Of a DNA stretch of 64,000 nucleotides, positions 1 to 7,702 are shown in pieces; within the stretch, counting starts at the first letter, position 1; each line of letters starts with the position of its first letter. The notes under the pieces were generated by a model. It made no database searches. It saw nothing but the letters and a program-made list of their open reading frames with translations, and was not told where the DNA came from. This DNA comes from MGBC120314 sp051877855. Its GTDB lineage: Bacteria > Bacillota > Clostridia > Lachnospirales > Lachnospiraceae. Location of the stretch: assembly GCA_051877855.1 (NCBI GenBank), contig JBJEJH010000057.1:1-64000 (forward strand), given 5' to 3'. The translations under genes and the position numbers were made by a program.

Positions 1-2
1 TT

Positions 3-452
3 GCTGGTACAGAAAGAGGTATTACAGAGCCAACACCTACATTCTCAGCATGTTTTGGACAGGCATTCTTAGAGTTACACCCTACAAAGTACGGTGAAGA
101 ACTTGTTAAGAAGATGGAAGCTAATGGTGCTAAGGCATACCTTGTTAACACAGGATGGAACGGAACCGGTAAGAGAATCACAATTAAGGACACAAGAGGT
201 ATCATCGATGCTATCCTTAATGGTGACATCAAGACAGCTCCTACAAAGACAATTCCTATGTTCAACTTTGAAGTTCCAACAGAACTTCCGGGTGTAGATT
301 CAGGAATTCTTGATCCAAGAGACACCTATGCTGATCCTACAGAGTGGGAGACAAAGGCTAAGGATCTTGCAGCAAGATTCCAGAAGAACTTTGTTAAGTA
401 CACAACAAACGATGCCGGTAAGGCACTTGTTGCAGCTGGTCCTCAGTTATAA
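3..452 (+). CDS. pckA: Phosphoenolpyruvate carboxykinase (ATP), C-terminal part
   Basis: The reading frame is open from the window edge and ends at a TAA at 450-452, so only about the last 149 residues are present. The segment AGTERGITEPTPTFSACFG followed by FLELHPTKYGEEL and NTGWNGTGKRI is characteristic of ATP-dependent PEP carboxykinases, which interconvert oxaloacetate and PEP using ATP/ADP in the cytosol. In gut Clostridia the enzyme usually serves anaplerotic or gluconeogenic flux. The nucleotide-binding P-loop lies upstream, outside the window. A strong intrinsic terminator follows. A later ATG inside the frame (114) is not the start. Family assignment is secure from the conserved C-terminal blocks. 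Confidence 0.95.
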   Translation, partial: AGTERGITEPTPTFSACFGQAFLELHPTKYGEELVKKMEANGAKAYLVNTGWNGTGKRITIKDTRGIIDAILNGDIKTAPTKTIPMFNFEVPTELPGVDSGILDPRDTYADPTEWETKAKDLAARFQKNFVKYTTNDAGKALVAAGPQL

Positions 453-494
453 TTCGAACTTTATTACAATTTGATCTTTGGATTAGATGATGAA

Positions 495-528
495 ACGTCT
501 GTGGTAGTGATACCACAGGCGTTTTTTT
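495..528 (+). terminator. Intrinsic terminator of pckA
   Basis: A 12-bp stem (495-506 with 511-522, one G-U pair) closes a GTGA loop and is followed by a run of seven T. It lies 43 bp after the pckA stop and separates pckA from the accessory cassette downstream. Confidence 0.9.
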
Positions 529-585
529 CATTCATTAAAATATGTGGGAGTGATAGAGAGGAAGAGTGATTTGTGGTTAGATGTA

Positions 586-670
586 TTAAAATTTGAGATT
601 TAGGAATGATAATCTAATCAGGAAAAGCAAAAGAAGGAATATTATTGTTGTAAAATCTTAAAATTTGAGA
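586..670. repeat. 13-bp direct repeat upstream of the XRE cassette
   Basis: TTAAAATTTGAGA occurs at 586-598 and again at 658-670, 72 bp apart. The second copy ends 8 bp before the predicted -35 box of the cassette promoter. A pair of identical sites placed like this is a plausible operator for the XRE protein encoded next. That is an inference from position only. Confidence 0.5.
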
Positions 671-678
671 TAAAATAG

Positions 679-706
679 TTGTATTGTGTCATCGAAAGAG
701 TATAAT
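679..706 (+). promoter_or_regulatory. Promoter of the XRE/ImmA/PIN cassette
   Basis: TTGTAT (679-684) and TATAAT (701-706) are separated by 16 bp. The predicted leader is about 120 nt and holds an imperfect hairpin at 741-767 (GTTGC/GCAAC inside CGAAT/ATTCG). The rest of the 453-835 intergenic stretch is AT-rich and holds no other gene that I can support. Confidence 0.55.
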
Positions 707-835
707 AATAGTAGAAGAAAACAAAATCTCATAATTTAATCGAATTAAGTTGCTTGGCAACCATTCGTTTATGAGCAAGTAGCAAAGCGGATTGCGAATA
801 TCCGTTTGACAAGGATAAGAAAAGGAGTGGGTGTC

Positions 836-1201
836 ATGACAAAGTTTATAAGTAATGTTAACCAGTACCTATCTGAAATGAAGATCAAACAGACCTATCT
901 CAGCATGATCACGGGTATAGATAAGAATAAGATGTCACGCTTATTGACTGGCTCGCAAGAAGAAAGTGGCACGGATATGGAAAAAATTGCGCATGGACTT
1001 GGAAAAAGTGTGGAATTCTTTTTGGCGGATTCTATCAGCATTCCACAAGTAGGAAGATTTGCAATAAATAAAATTGCATTTTATGCCGGAGAACCATCTC
1101 ACAAGCAGGAACAAGTTGCAAAGCAGTTGATGGAACTTGTGGAAAATATCGATGAAGTAATGAGTGCAAAAAGTCGATTTGAGAATGTAGCAAGGGGATA
1201 A
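836..1201 (+). CDS. XRE-family helix-turn-helix regulator (possible antitoxin)
   Basis: A 121-residue protein with an HTH domain over roughly residues 5-60 (YLSEMKIKQTYLSMITGIDKNKMSRLL) and a helical C-terminal tail. The ATG at 836 is chosen because AAAGGAG lies 8 nt upstream (821-827); an in-frame TTG at 806 has no ribosome site. It is followed after 3 bp by an ImmA/IrrE metallopeptidase and then a PIN-like gene, all with AT-rich codon use unlike the flanking housekeeping genes. XRE proteins paired with ImmA/IrrE peptidases are known as repressor/anti-repressor or antitoxin partners that the peptidase cleaves. A role as autoregulator of this operon is inferred. Confidence 0.8.
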   Translation: MTKFISNVNQYLSEMKIKQTYLSMITGIDKNKMSRLLTGSQEESGTDMEKIAHGLGKSVEFFLADSISIPQVGRFAINKIAFYAGEPSHKQEQVAKQLMELVENIDEVMSAKSRFENVARG

Positions 1202-1204
1202 GGA

Positions 1205-2008
1205 ATGAATGTAGAACGCTTACGAAAAATTATTGCATATAGTGATAAGAATCGTGAAGAAATATATTCCATGGTAAAACGATTCTGTGCATTTGCTGGA
1301 ATTGAATATGATAGTGACCTTCTTAACGTTTTACAAATTGTTAGATCATCATTTCAAAAGAAGGGATATTTTGTTTTTGAAATGCCTTTTGCAGATGATG
1401 AAATAGGAGCATTATGCTATAGAGGCGATGGATTGGGGTATGTAGTAGTTAATACATCATTGCCCAGAGTAAATGCGAATTTTGCGATAGCACATGAAAT
1501 ATATCATGTCTTTTTCGGAGAAAGCGAATTTGTTTCAAAAGTGGAATTTGCAGATGATCATTATTACGAACATGAGGAAGAATATGCGGCAAACATTTTC
1601 GCGGGTATGTTGTTAATGCCTGAGGTTAGCTTTAGAAGAATGTATTCAAAATTTAAAGATGAATCGTGTGGAAATGAAGTTGATACAATTATTCAATTGA
1701 TGTCATACTATCAAGCACCATATATGGCAGTTTTGATTAGATGTCTTGAATTGGAGCTGATTGCTGGGAATGCACTTGGGGAGCAACTATTCAATCTTGA
1801 CAGAGTTCAAATCAGACAAAAATTGGCTGACTTATGGTTGGACGAAAGTATAATGGATGCTTCCAATAGGGATGACTATTCTCATATAGAGATTATTGTG
1901 GAGAGATTAGGAAGAAAATATATTGGAGACGAATATATTAATGAGCGCACGCTGAAGAAGGTTCTTCACAATATGCGTGAACTATATACGAAGATAAAGG
2001 GGGAGTAA
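1205..2008 (+). CDS. ImmA/IrrE-family zinc metallopeptidase
   Basis: A 267-residue protein with the zinc-binding motif HEIYH (residues 97-101) and a downstream glutamate segment EEEYAANIFAGMLLMP (from residue 124) that supplies the third ligand and the typical hydrophobic helix. This is the COG2856 family, whose members cleave XRE-type repressors (ImmA on ImmR; IrrE on DdrO). The start ATG at 1205 has AAGGGG 6 nt upstream and lies 3 bp after the XRE gene, so the two are almost certainly co-translated. The C-terminal ~90 residues are helical and of unknown role. The likely substrate is the adjacent XRE protein, inferred from the family and gene order. Confidence 0.88.
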   Translation: MNVERLRKIIAYSDKNREEIYSMVKRFCAFAGIEYDSDLLNVLQIVRSSFQKKGYFVFEMPFADDEIGALCYRGDGLGYVVVNTSLPRVNANFAIAHEIYHVFFGESEFVSKVEFADDHYYEHEEEYAANIFAGMLLMPEVSFRRMYSKFKDESCGNEVDTIIQLMSYYQAPYMAVLIRCLELELIAGNALGEQLFNLDRVQIRQKLADLWLDESIMDASNRDDYSHIEIIVERLGRKYIGDEYINERTLKKVLHNMRELYTKIKGE

Positions 2009-2011
2009 GGT

Positions 2012-2950
2012 GTGGCGACAACATATACTGAAAACCCTAACAACTTTTTTGAGATAGAGGCATTTGCTGAAACTGAAATCAAGGAAATGAAGAGAATATT
2101 CTTCTCTGCTGAAAGAGTGCTTTTTTATGATGCTTGTTCGTTTCAAAGACATTCTAATTTGGCAGAAAAAGAAAAGAACATTCTGATAAGATATTTTAAA
2201 GAGCGTGGAATAGTAATTTTCATTTCAAGATGTATTTTGATGGAGTTGTCAGCGGATCAGCACAAATTAACGGAAGAAAATATTGAGCTCTTTAAAGCAA
2301 TGAATGGTGCTGGAGTAAAGGTTGTGATATTTAATGAAGAATATTCATATGATATTCTTTCAGAATGCTTTTCAACGAATGAAAGTATAAATGAATACCT
2401 GATGTGGGCTGTTAGAACAGTGAAATCGCCAGTAAGCACAATAGAAGAAACTCTAAAATCAGACGAAAAACTTGCTTCAGAAGTAATCGAAGGAAAGAAC
2501 CTAAAGTCATCGGACTTATATCAAAGATTCTTTAATGCAGTGAGAGGAAATAAAGAACACGAAGATAATTTAGGCGAAGAGTTAATATCAATATGTGTAC
2601 ATATTTTATCCTATTTGCCGGGAGTGTACGATGGAAAACTATGTGTTTTGACTGATGATAAAGGTACAGTAGGAAAGATTGGTTCAGTGATGAGAAGAAC
2701 CAATCCATATAATCGAGGTGCCAGGATTATTGTGTTTAGTACACCAAAGTTAGTACAGCATATGTTCCAAGAACATGTAGAGATATCTGAAGACGAGATG
2801 ATAAATCTTATTTCTCAAGGGGCATCTGGAAATATTGTTGTAATGGGAACTACAGCTTTTGATTTGAAAGTTGATGAAAAGATATCGATGACTAGCAGAG
2901 AACTGGTTCAAAAGATAATGGAACCGAATGGAATTAATATCGTATTTTAG
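2012..2950 (+). CDS. PIN-like domain protein, putative toxin nuclease
   Basis: A 312-residue protein starting at GTG 2012 with AAGGGGGA about 8 nt upstream and only 3 bp after the peptidase gene. I do not recognise a named family, but the acidic residues fall in the order of a PIN nuclease: D40 after a hydrophobic strand (VLFYDAC), E78 in SRCILMEL, E189/E190 in DNLGEELISIC, and D215/D216 in LCVLTDDKG. PIN proteins are metal-dependent RNases, often toxins, and are known partners of XRE/ImmA-type modules. The protein is longer than the usual 130-150 residues, with a middle insertion (about 105-185) and a C-terminal extension. A nuclease role is inferred from the motif order only. An intrinsic terminator closes the operon. 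Confidence 0.6.
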   Translation: MATTYTENPNNFFEIEAFAETEIKEMKRIFFSAERVLFYDACSFQRHSNLAEKEKNILIRYFKERGIVIFISRCILMELSADQHKLTEENIELFKAMNGAGVKVVIFNEEYSYDILSECFSTNESINEYLMWAVRTVKSPVSTIEETLKSDEKLASEVIEGKNLKSSDLYQRFFNAVRGNKEHEDNLGEELISICVHILSYLPGVYDGKLCVLTDDKGTVGKIGSVMRRTNPYNRGARIIVFSTPKLVQHMFQEHVEISEDEMINLISQGASGNIVVMGTTAFDLKVDEKISMTSRELVQKIMEPNGINIVF

Positions 2951-2960
2951 AAAGAAGTGG

Positions 2961-2990
2961 AGCGCTTGCAGAAATGTAAGCGCTTTTATT
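2961..2990 (+). terminator. Terminator of the XRE/ImmA/PIN cassette
   Basis: A 10-bp stem (2961-2970 with 2975-2984, one G-U pair) with a GAAA tetraloop is followed by TTTTATT. It starts 10 bp after the stop of the PIN-like gene. Confidence 0.85.
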
Positions 2991-3036
2991 ATGCAAGATG
3001 AAAGGGAACTGTTTTAGAAGTACCTCCATTGTGCAT

Positions 3037-3065
3037 TTGATATGGTTACCCTCCTATGTTATACT
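3037..3065 (+). promoter_or_regulatory. Promoter of the deacetylase gene
   Basis: TTGATA (3037-3042), 17-bp spacer, TATACT (3060-3065). The start point would be near 3072, so hairpin element copy A (3088-3166) would be transcribed as part of the 5' leader. Confidence 0.6.
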
Positions 3066-3087
3066 GATACCAAAGAATTTGCGGAAT

Positions 3088-3166
3088 AAGATAATGTTTG
3101 TGTATAATTATTTCGGCGCGCTCTTAGTGCAAACGTGCCTCGAAATATTATACACAAACTAATCTT
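3088..3166 (+). repeat. Hairpin element copy A (internally deleted)
   Basis: Left arm (GTTTGTGTATAAT, from 3096) and right arm (ATTATACACAAAC, 3147-3159) form a long inverted repeat that continues as ATTTCG/CGAAA. The interior CTCTTAGTGCAAACGTGCCT is shared with copies at 27091-27289 and 50239-50439, but about 55 nt of the apical part are missing here. Similarity to the other copies continues to the right to about 3180. It lies between a promoter and the deacetylase start; the right arm ends 69 nt before the ATG. Confidence 0.8.
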
Positions 3167-3228
3167 TTATATAATTTACCGTGATGGACAAGTGCTGCAA
3201 GGATACAGAACAAAGGAGAACATAGAAT

Positions 3229-4224
3229 ATGAAGAGAAAGATCATGGCAGGAGCGGTGCTTTTGGGAGTGTTAATGATGTCAGGATGCAGCCTGCAGGGG
3301 AATCAGGCTGTTTTTAAAGGTAATATAGATGACGAGACCATAAGCATTATTTCAACACAAGCATCCAATTCTACTGACACAGACGGAAATATCGGAGATA
3401 ATCCGCTTACAGCGACGGAGACGGCGCCTGCGATTGATGCCTCGAAGTATGTGGGAATTCATCATCCCAACCCTTGGATGGATAACCGGATTATTGACAA
3501 TGTGGAAGAACTTGAGACGGCACGACTGGCCAATGGTAATGGCCCCGCTGCGGATGAGTATGGACGGCCATATTCCGCTTTGGAAAATATGGAACAGTTT
3601 GCAGGGTATCAGGCTTATTTTGTGCGGGATGATGTGACAGATAAGATTCTTTACCTGACTTTTGATGCGGGATATGAATATGGTTGTACGGAGCAGATTC
3701 TGGATACGTTACAGGAAAAGAATGTGAAGGCGGTGTTTTTTGTAACCTTGCCTTATGTGGAGAGTGAGCCTTTGTTGGTTCAGAGGATGATCGATGAGGG
3801 GCATATTGTGGGAAATCACAGTGTGTCTCATAGTAGTTTCCCGAGTCTGTCCGTTCATACACAGAGGGAGGAAGTTGTGGGATTGCACGAGTATGTTTTG
3901 GAAAACTTCCGGTATGATATGTGGTTGTTTCGGTATCCCAAGGGAGAGTACAACGAGCAATCGCTGGCAGTCCTGAATAATCTTGGCTATGCCACGGTAT
4001 TCTGGAGTTTTGCGTACAAGGATTACGATGTGAATCATCAGCCGGATGAGGAGGAGGCTTTGGAAAAACTCCTTGGGAAAATGCATTCGGGAGGAATTTA
4101 TCTTCTGCATGTTCAGTCGGTTACCAACGCACACATTCTCGGTGATTTTATTGATGAGGCAAGAAAACAGGGATATGAATTTGAACAATTTGATGTTTTA
4201 CAGGAAAATTCCAATCGTAGGTGA
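3229..4224 (+). CDS. Polysaccharide deacetylase lipoprotein (PdaA-like)
   Basis: A 331-residue protein with a lipoprotein signal peptide (lipobox MSGC, Cys20) and a linker, then a NodB-homology domain. Visible catalytic features are TFDAGYEYG (Asp146), the metal-ligand pair in GNHSVSH (His197, His201) and RYPKGEYNE. The TFDAGYEYG block resembles PdaA, the peptidoglycan N-acetylmuramic acid deacetylase of endospore formers, so action on cell-wall glycan outside the membrane is likely. The start ATG at 3229 has AAAGGAG upstream. The gene overlaps or abuts the next one (RluA-type) at 4221-4239. The leader contains hairpin element copy A. Confidence 0.85.
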   Translation: MKRKIMAGAVLLGVLMMSGCSLQGNQAVFKGNIDDETISIISTQASNSTDTDGNIGDNPLTATETAPAIDASKYVGIHHPNPWMDNRIIDNVEELETARLANGNGPAADEYGRPYSALENMEQFAGYQAYFVRDDVTDKILYLTFDAGYEYGCTEQILDTLQEKNVKAVFFVTLPYVESEPLLVQRMIDEGHIVGNHSVSHSSFPSLSVHTQREEVVGLHEYVLENFRYDMWLFRYPKGEYNEQSLAVLNNLGYATVFWSFAYKDYDVNHQPDEEEALEKLLGKMHSGGIYLLHVQSVTNAHILGDFIDEARKQGYEFEQFDVLQENSNRR

Positions 4225-4238
4225 TGGGGAGGCTTTTG

Positions 4239-5150
4239 GTGGAAGAACATAATTATCTTGAATATAGAGCAAAGGAATCGGATGAGGGCCGTGAAGTGTT
4301 GTCGGTGATGCGGGAGGAAATGGCATTAACCACCGCCAAAATCCGGTCCGTAAAATTTAACGATATTGGTATTCTGTTGGATGGAGTGACGGTCAATGTA
4401 CGGGAAAAACTCCATCCAAATCAACTTTTGAGGGTGCTTTTGGATGATGTGGAGAAGGAACAGAGCATTATTGCCCATCCTATGCGGTTAGACATTGTCT
4501 ATGAAGATGAAAGTTTGATGCTGTTAAATAAACCCTCCGGAATTGTATGTCATCCGGCACAGGGGCATCTGGTGGATACTCTGGTCAATGGTGTGAAAGC
4601 GTATTTTGATGCAACGCAAAAAAATAGCAGGATTCATCTGGTGGGAAGATTGGATAAGGATACCTCCGGCATTGTTGCTATCGCGAAAAATAGTGTGGTG
4701 GCGGAACGGTTTCAATTTTCCAAGACCTATTATGCACTGGTGTCGGGCAGCCCCATCCCCTGCGCAGGGGATATTGAGATTCCCATGGAAGAATCTCTGG
4801 GAGGGGATAATGGTCGACAGCTTAAGATGAAGGTGGGGGAAAATGAGAATGGGAAATATGCCAGAACCCATTACGAAGTGCTGGAGACTTATACCAAGGA
4901 CGTCGGAACGTATTCACTTTGTAAGGTTCAGATTGAAACGGGAAGAACCCATCAGATTCGTTTTCATATGGCGCACATTGGACATCCCTTGCTGGGGGAT
5001 CCCTTATATGGTATGGGGTTATGGGGTGGACTGAAGCGTGCGGCACTGCATGCAGGAGAGGTGGAATTTTCTCATCCCATGACGAAGGAGTGGATGAAAA
5101 TTGATGTGCCTATGCCGGAGGATATGGCAATGCACATTTCTCATGCATAG
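4239..5150 (+). CDS. RluA-family pseudouridine synthase
   Basis: About 303 residues. The catalytic segment GRLDKDTSGIVAIAKN contains the conserved aspartate of RluA/RluC/RluD enzymes, and TGRTHQIRFHMAHIGHPLLGD and YEDESLMLLNKPSGIVCHP are family hallmarks. These enzymes isomerise uridine to pseudouridine in rRNA or tRNA; the target cannot be told from sequence. I prefer the GTG at 4239, which has GGGGAGG 6 nt upstream; GTG 4221 and ATG 4224 in the same frame have no clear ribosome site and would overlap the deacetylase stop. No S4 domain is apparent, as in short Firmicutes members. Confidence 0.88.
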   Translation: MEEHNYLEYRAKESDEGREVLSVMREEMALTTAKIRSVKFNDIGILLDGVTVNVREKLHPNQLLRVLLDDVEKEQSIIAHPMRLDIVYEDESLMLLNKPSGIVCHPAQGHLVDTLVNGVKAYFDATQKNSRIHLVGRLDKDTSGIVAIAKNSVVAERFQFSKTYYALVSGSPIPCAGDIEIPMEESLGGDNGRQLKMKVGENENGKYARTHYEVLETYTKDVGTYSLCKVQIETGRTHQIRFHMAHIGHPLLGDPLYGMGLWGGLKRAALHAGEVEFSHPMTKEWMKIDVPMPEDMAMHISHA

Positions 5151-5191
5151 TTGTTACTCCAATACAGAATTAGCATGGATGGATAAGGTTA

Positions 5192-5219
5192 TTGGTAGCT
5201 TTTTTGTGCGTTGTATAGT
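5192..5219 (+). promoter_or_regulatory. Possible promoter of the folate operon
   Basis: TTGGTA (5192-5197), 16-bp spacer, TATAGT (5214-5219), in the 145-bp gap before folC. The match is moderate. Confidence 0.35.
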
Positions 5220-5295
5220 ATACTTGTAGGAGTGTAAATGAAAAGGACAGAATGAATCTGAAGGATTGACTTTAGATATAAGTTGAGGTGGAATA

Positions 5296-6594
5296 ATGAC
5301 ATTTGGTGCGGCAATGGATTATATTCAGACAGTTAGTAAAAAGGGAAGTGTTCTGGGGTTGGATACCACAAGGGAGCTTCTTCGCAGAGTGGGAAATCCA
5401 CAGGATCAGTTAAGATTTGTACATATTGCCGGAACGAATGGTAAGGGTTCTGCGTTAGCTTATATCTCCACAATTCTTACCTGTGCCGGTTATCGCACGG
5501 GAAGATATATTTCACCGGTGATTTACAGTTATAATGAAAAGATACAGGTGGATGGTGAATCCATCTCCAATGAGGCGATTACAGGACTTGTAGAGGTTCT
5601 TAAGGAAGCTTGTGATGCCATGGTGCGGGATGGGTTTGAGCAGCCTACGGTATTTGAGATTGAAACGGCCATGGCTTTCTTATATTTTCTGAATGAGCAA
5701 TGTGATATTGCAGTCATTGAGACCGGAATGGGAGGAAGGGATGATTCCACCAACGTTATACCGGCGCCCCTTTGTGAGGTGTTGATGTCCATCAGTCTGG
5801 ATCATGTTGGTATCATCGGTAATGATCTTACGGAAATTACCCTGTGCAAGGCGGGAATTATTAAGGAGAACTCCGATGTTGTTCTGTATCATCAGAGTGA
5901 TTTGGTGATGGATCTTGTAAAGAAGGTTTGTGAAGAGAAAAATTCACGGTTAGTTATCACAAAACCGGAGACCCTTTTCTTAAAGGAAGATAGCTTACAT
6001 GGACAGGTCTTTGATTATAATGGCATGGACAATGCGGTTATTCACTTGCTGGGAGAACATCAGATCCGAAATGCTGCTGTTGCCATTGAAGTCATGGGAG
6101 TGTTGCGGCAACGTGGTATGACGATCTTGGATGATGCGATTCGGCAAGGTTTGGAATACACGCGCTGGCCGGGTAGATTTGAGGTAGTAAATAACCGGCC
6201 GCTGATTATTATGGATGGGGCACATAACCCGGATGGGGCAAGGACACTGAGAGACTGTGTCGGACGGTATCTTAATGGATATACGAAGATCTTTGTGATG
6301 GGGGTTCTGCGTGACAAGGATTATGAAACGATTATTAAGTTGACAAATTCTCTCGCGGATGCAATTATTACTATTAATCCGGATAATCCGAGAGCCCTGT
6401 CGGACGAGGAATTAAAAGATGCCATAAACCGGCTTAAAACCCGGGATATTCCGGTACTTTCTGCCGGGCGGATTGAGAGTGGTATTGAGGCTGCGAGCCA
6501 GATTGCGATGCAGCTGGATCATAATCGTACCGCAATTGTGGTTTTTGGCTCATTGTCATTTTTAGGAGATTTGGGAAGATATTTATACCGGTAA
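5296..6594 (+). CDS. folC: Folylpolyglutamate synthase / dihydrofolate synthase
   Basis: A 432-residue Mur-ligase-type enzyme that adds glutamate to dihydropteroate and/or tetrahydrofolate in the cytosol. The N-terminal HIAGTNGKGSALAYISTIL is the FolC version of the ATP-binding P-loop; AVIETGMGGRDDSTNVI and IIMDGAHNPDGARTL are further signatures of the family. The ATG at 5296 has GAGGTGG about 6 nt upstream. It is the first gene of a tight folate operon (folC, folE, HD protein, folP, folBK), all on the same strand. Whether it also has dihydrofolate synthase activity is not decidable by eye, but no separate gene is present nearby. Confidence 0.95.
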   Translation: MTFGAAMDYIQTVSKKGSVLGLDTTRELLRRVGNPQDQLRFVHIAGTNGKGSALAYISTILTCAGYRTGRYISPVIYSYNEKIQVDGESISNEAITGLVEVLKEACDAMVRDGFEQPTVFEIETAMAFLYFLNEQCDIAVIETGMGGRDDSTNVIPAPLCEVLMSISLDHVGIIGNDLTEITLCKAGIIKENSDVVLYHQSDLVMDLVKKVCEEKNSRLVITKPETLFLKEDSLHGQVFDYNGMDNAVIHLLGEHQIRNAAVAIEVMGVLRQRGMTILDDAIRQGLEYTRWPGRFEVVNNRPLIIMDGAHNPDGARTLRDCVGRYLNGYTKIFVMGVLRDKDYETIIKLTNSLADAIITINPDNPRALSDEELKDAINRLKTRDIPVLSAGRIESGIEAASQIAMQLDHNRTAIVVFGSLSFLGDLGRYLYR

Positions 6595-6631
6595 TTTTTG
6601 AGGAAAGTAATATCGGTAGATGGAGGATAGA

Positions 6632-7186
6632 ATGGTAGATAAAGAAAAAGTCCAAGAGGCTGTTCGTTTGTTATTAGAGGGAATTGGAGAAGATGTGAAT
6701 CGTGAAGGACTCCGTGAGACACCGGAGCGTATTGCAAGGATGTATGAGGAACTACTTGCCGGAATGGATGAGGTGCCGGAAACACATTTGTCCAAGACCT
6801 TCAGTGTATCGGATAATGGGATGGTATTGGAGAAGGACATTACATTTTATTCCATGTGTGAGCACCATATGCTTCCGTTCTATGGAAAAGTTCATGTGGC
6901 CTATATTCCACAGGATCGAGTTGTTGGTATCAGTAAATTAGCACGTCTGGTGGAGGTTTATGCAAGAAGACTTCAGATTCAGGAACAGCTTACAGCACAG
7001 GTGGCGGATGCATTGATGAATCATCTTTCGGCCAAAGGTGTTATGGTTATGATTGAGGCGGAACATATGTGTATGACTATGCGGGGAATTAAGAAGCCCG
7101 GAACAAAGACGGTGACTTATGTGTGCAGAGGTGCCTTTGAGGAAGATCAGAAACTTCAGGATGCATTTTTTCAGCTGGTGAAGTAG
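6632..7186 (+). CDS. folE: GTP cyclohydrolase I
   Basis: A 184-residue enzyme that converts GTP to 7,8-dihydroneopterin triphosphate, the first step of pterin synthesis. Zinc ligands are visible in MCEHHMLPFYGK and in AEHMCMTMRGI, and the C-terminal KPGTKTVT segment is typical. The ATG at 6632 has GGAGGA about 5 nt upstream; an in-frame ATG at 6620 would begin in front of that ribosome site and is less likely. It lies 37 bp after folC and 11 bp before the HD-domain gene. This is the zinc-dependent FolE1 type. Confidence 0.96.
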   Translation: MVDKEKVQEAVRLLLEGIGEDVNREGLRETPERIARMYEELLAGMDEVPETHLSKTFSVSDNGMVLEKDITFYSMCEHHMLPFYGKVHVAYIPQDRVVGISKLARLVEVYARRLQIQEQLTAQVADALMNHLSAKGVMVMIEAEHMCMTMRGIKKPGTKTVTYVCRGAFEEDQKLQDAFFQLVK

Positions 7187-7197
7187 GTGTGGTGAGC

Positions 7198-7686
7198 ATG
7201 GAACAGGAACGATATAATCAGATTATTCATCATCCCATGTTTCAGGAATGCATGGAGAAAATTGCACTTGCGGAGCAGACGAGAATCTTTTGTGGACATG
7301 GATTGAATCATTTGTTGGATGTGTGCAGACTTGCTTATATAATGAATCTTGAAGATGCATCGGGCATCCCAAAGGATGTGGTTTATGCAGCAGGACTTCT
7401 CCATGATCTCGGACGGGCGGCACAGTATGAAAACGGCGTGGATCACGCGGTGGAAAGTGCACGTCTGGCTCCAATCATTATGGAAGATTGTCAGTATACT
7501 TCAGAGGAAATCAGTGAGGTGACCGGCGCCATATTACATCACCGGAATGAAGGTGGCAGGGTGCGGCGTAACATCCTGGGAGAATTTCTTTACATCGCGG
7601 ATAAAAGGTCGAGAAACTGTTTTCAATGTAAAGCATATGAAGAATGCAACTGGGCGAAAGAAAAGAAAAATACAGGAGTTTATTAA
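7198..7686 (+). CDS. HD-domain phosphohydrolase in the folate operon
   Basis: A 162-residue HD-superfamily protein. The metal-binding residues are visible as HGLNHLLDV, then LLHDLGRA (the HD pair) and DHAVESARLAPIIM, with a conserved C-terminal cysteine segment NCFQCKAYEECNW. HD proteins are metal-dependent phosphohydrolases. It sits between folE and folP; in other bacteria this slot may hold FolQ/NudB-type Nudix enzymes that remove pyrophosphate from dihydroneopterin triphosphate, and no such gene is seen here. A role in that step is an inference from context. ATG 7198 is preferred over GTG 7189/7192. The end is 16 bp before folP. Confidence 0.8.
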   Translation: MEQERYNQIIHHPMFQECMEKIALAEQTRIFCGHGLNHLLDVCRLAYIMNLEDASGIPKDVVYAAGLLHDLGRAAQYENGVDHAVESARLAPIIMEDCQYTSEEISEVTGAILHHRNEGGRVRRNILGEFLYIADKRSRNCFQCKAYEECNWAKEKKNTGVY

Positions 7687-7702
7687 TTTTAGGAGTGTAG
7701 CG

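Noticed and set aside
3088..3166. Hairpin elements as simple terminators of the upstream genes
   Set aside because: The PIN cassette and the aldehyde dehydrogenase gene each have their own hairpin terminator before the element. The element stems are AT-rich at the base and lack a consistent T run directly after.
3709..4188. 159-residue minus-strand open frame opposite the deacetylase gene
   Set aside because: Shadow of the deacetylase frame with no supporting signal.
7547..7702. Upstream extension of the folP frame
   Set aside because: It overlaps the HD gene in another frame and has no ribosome site; ATG 7703 has AGGAGTG and matches the family start.
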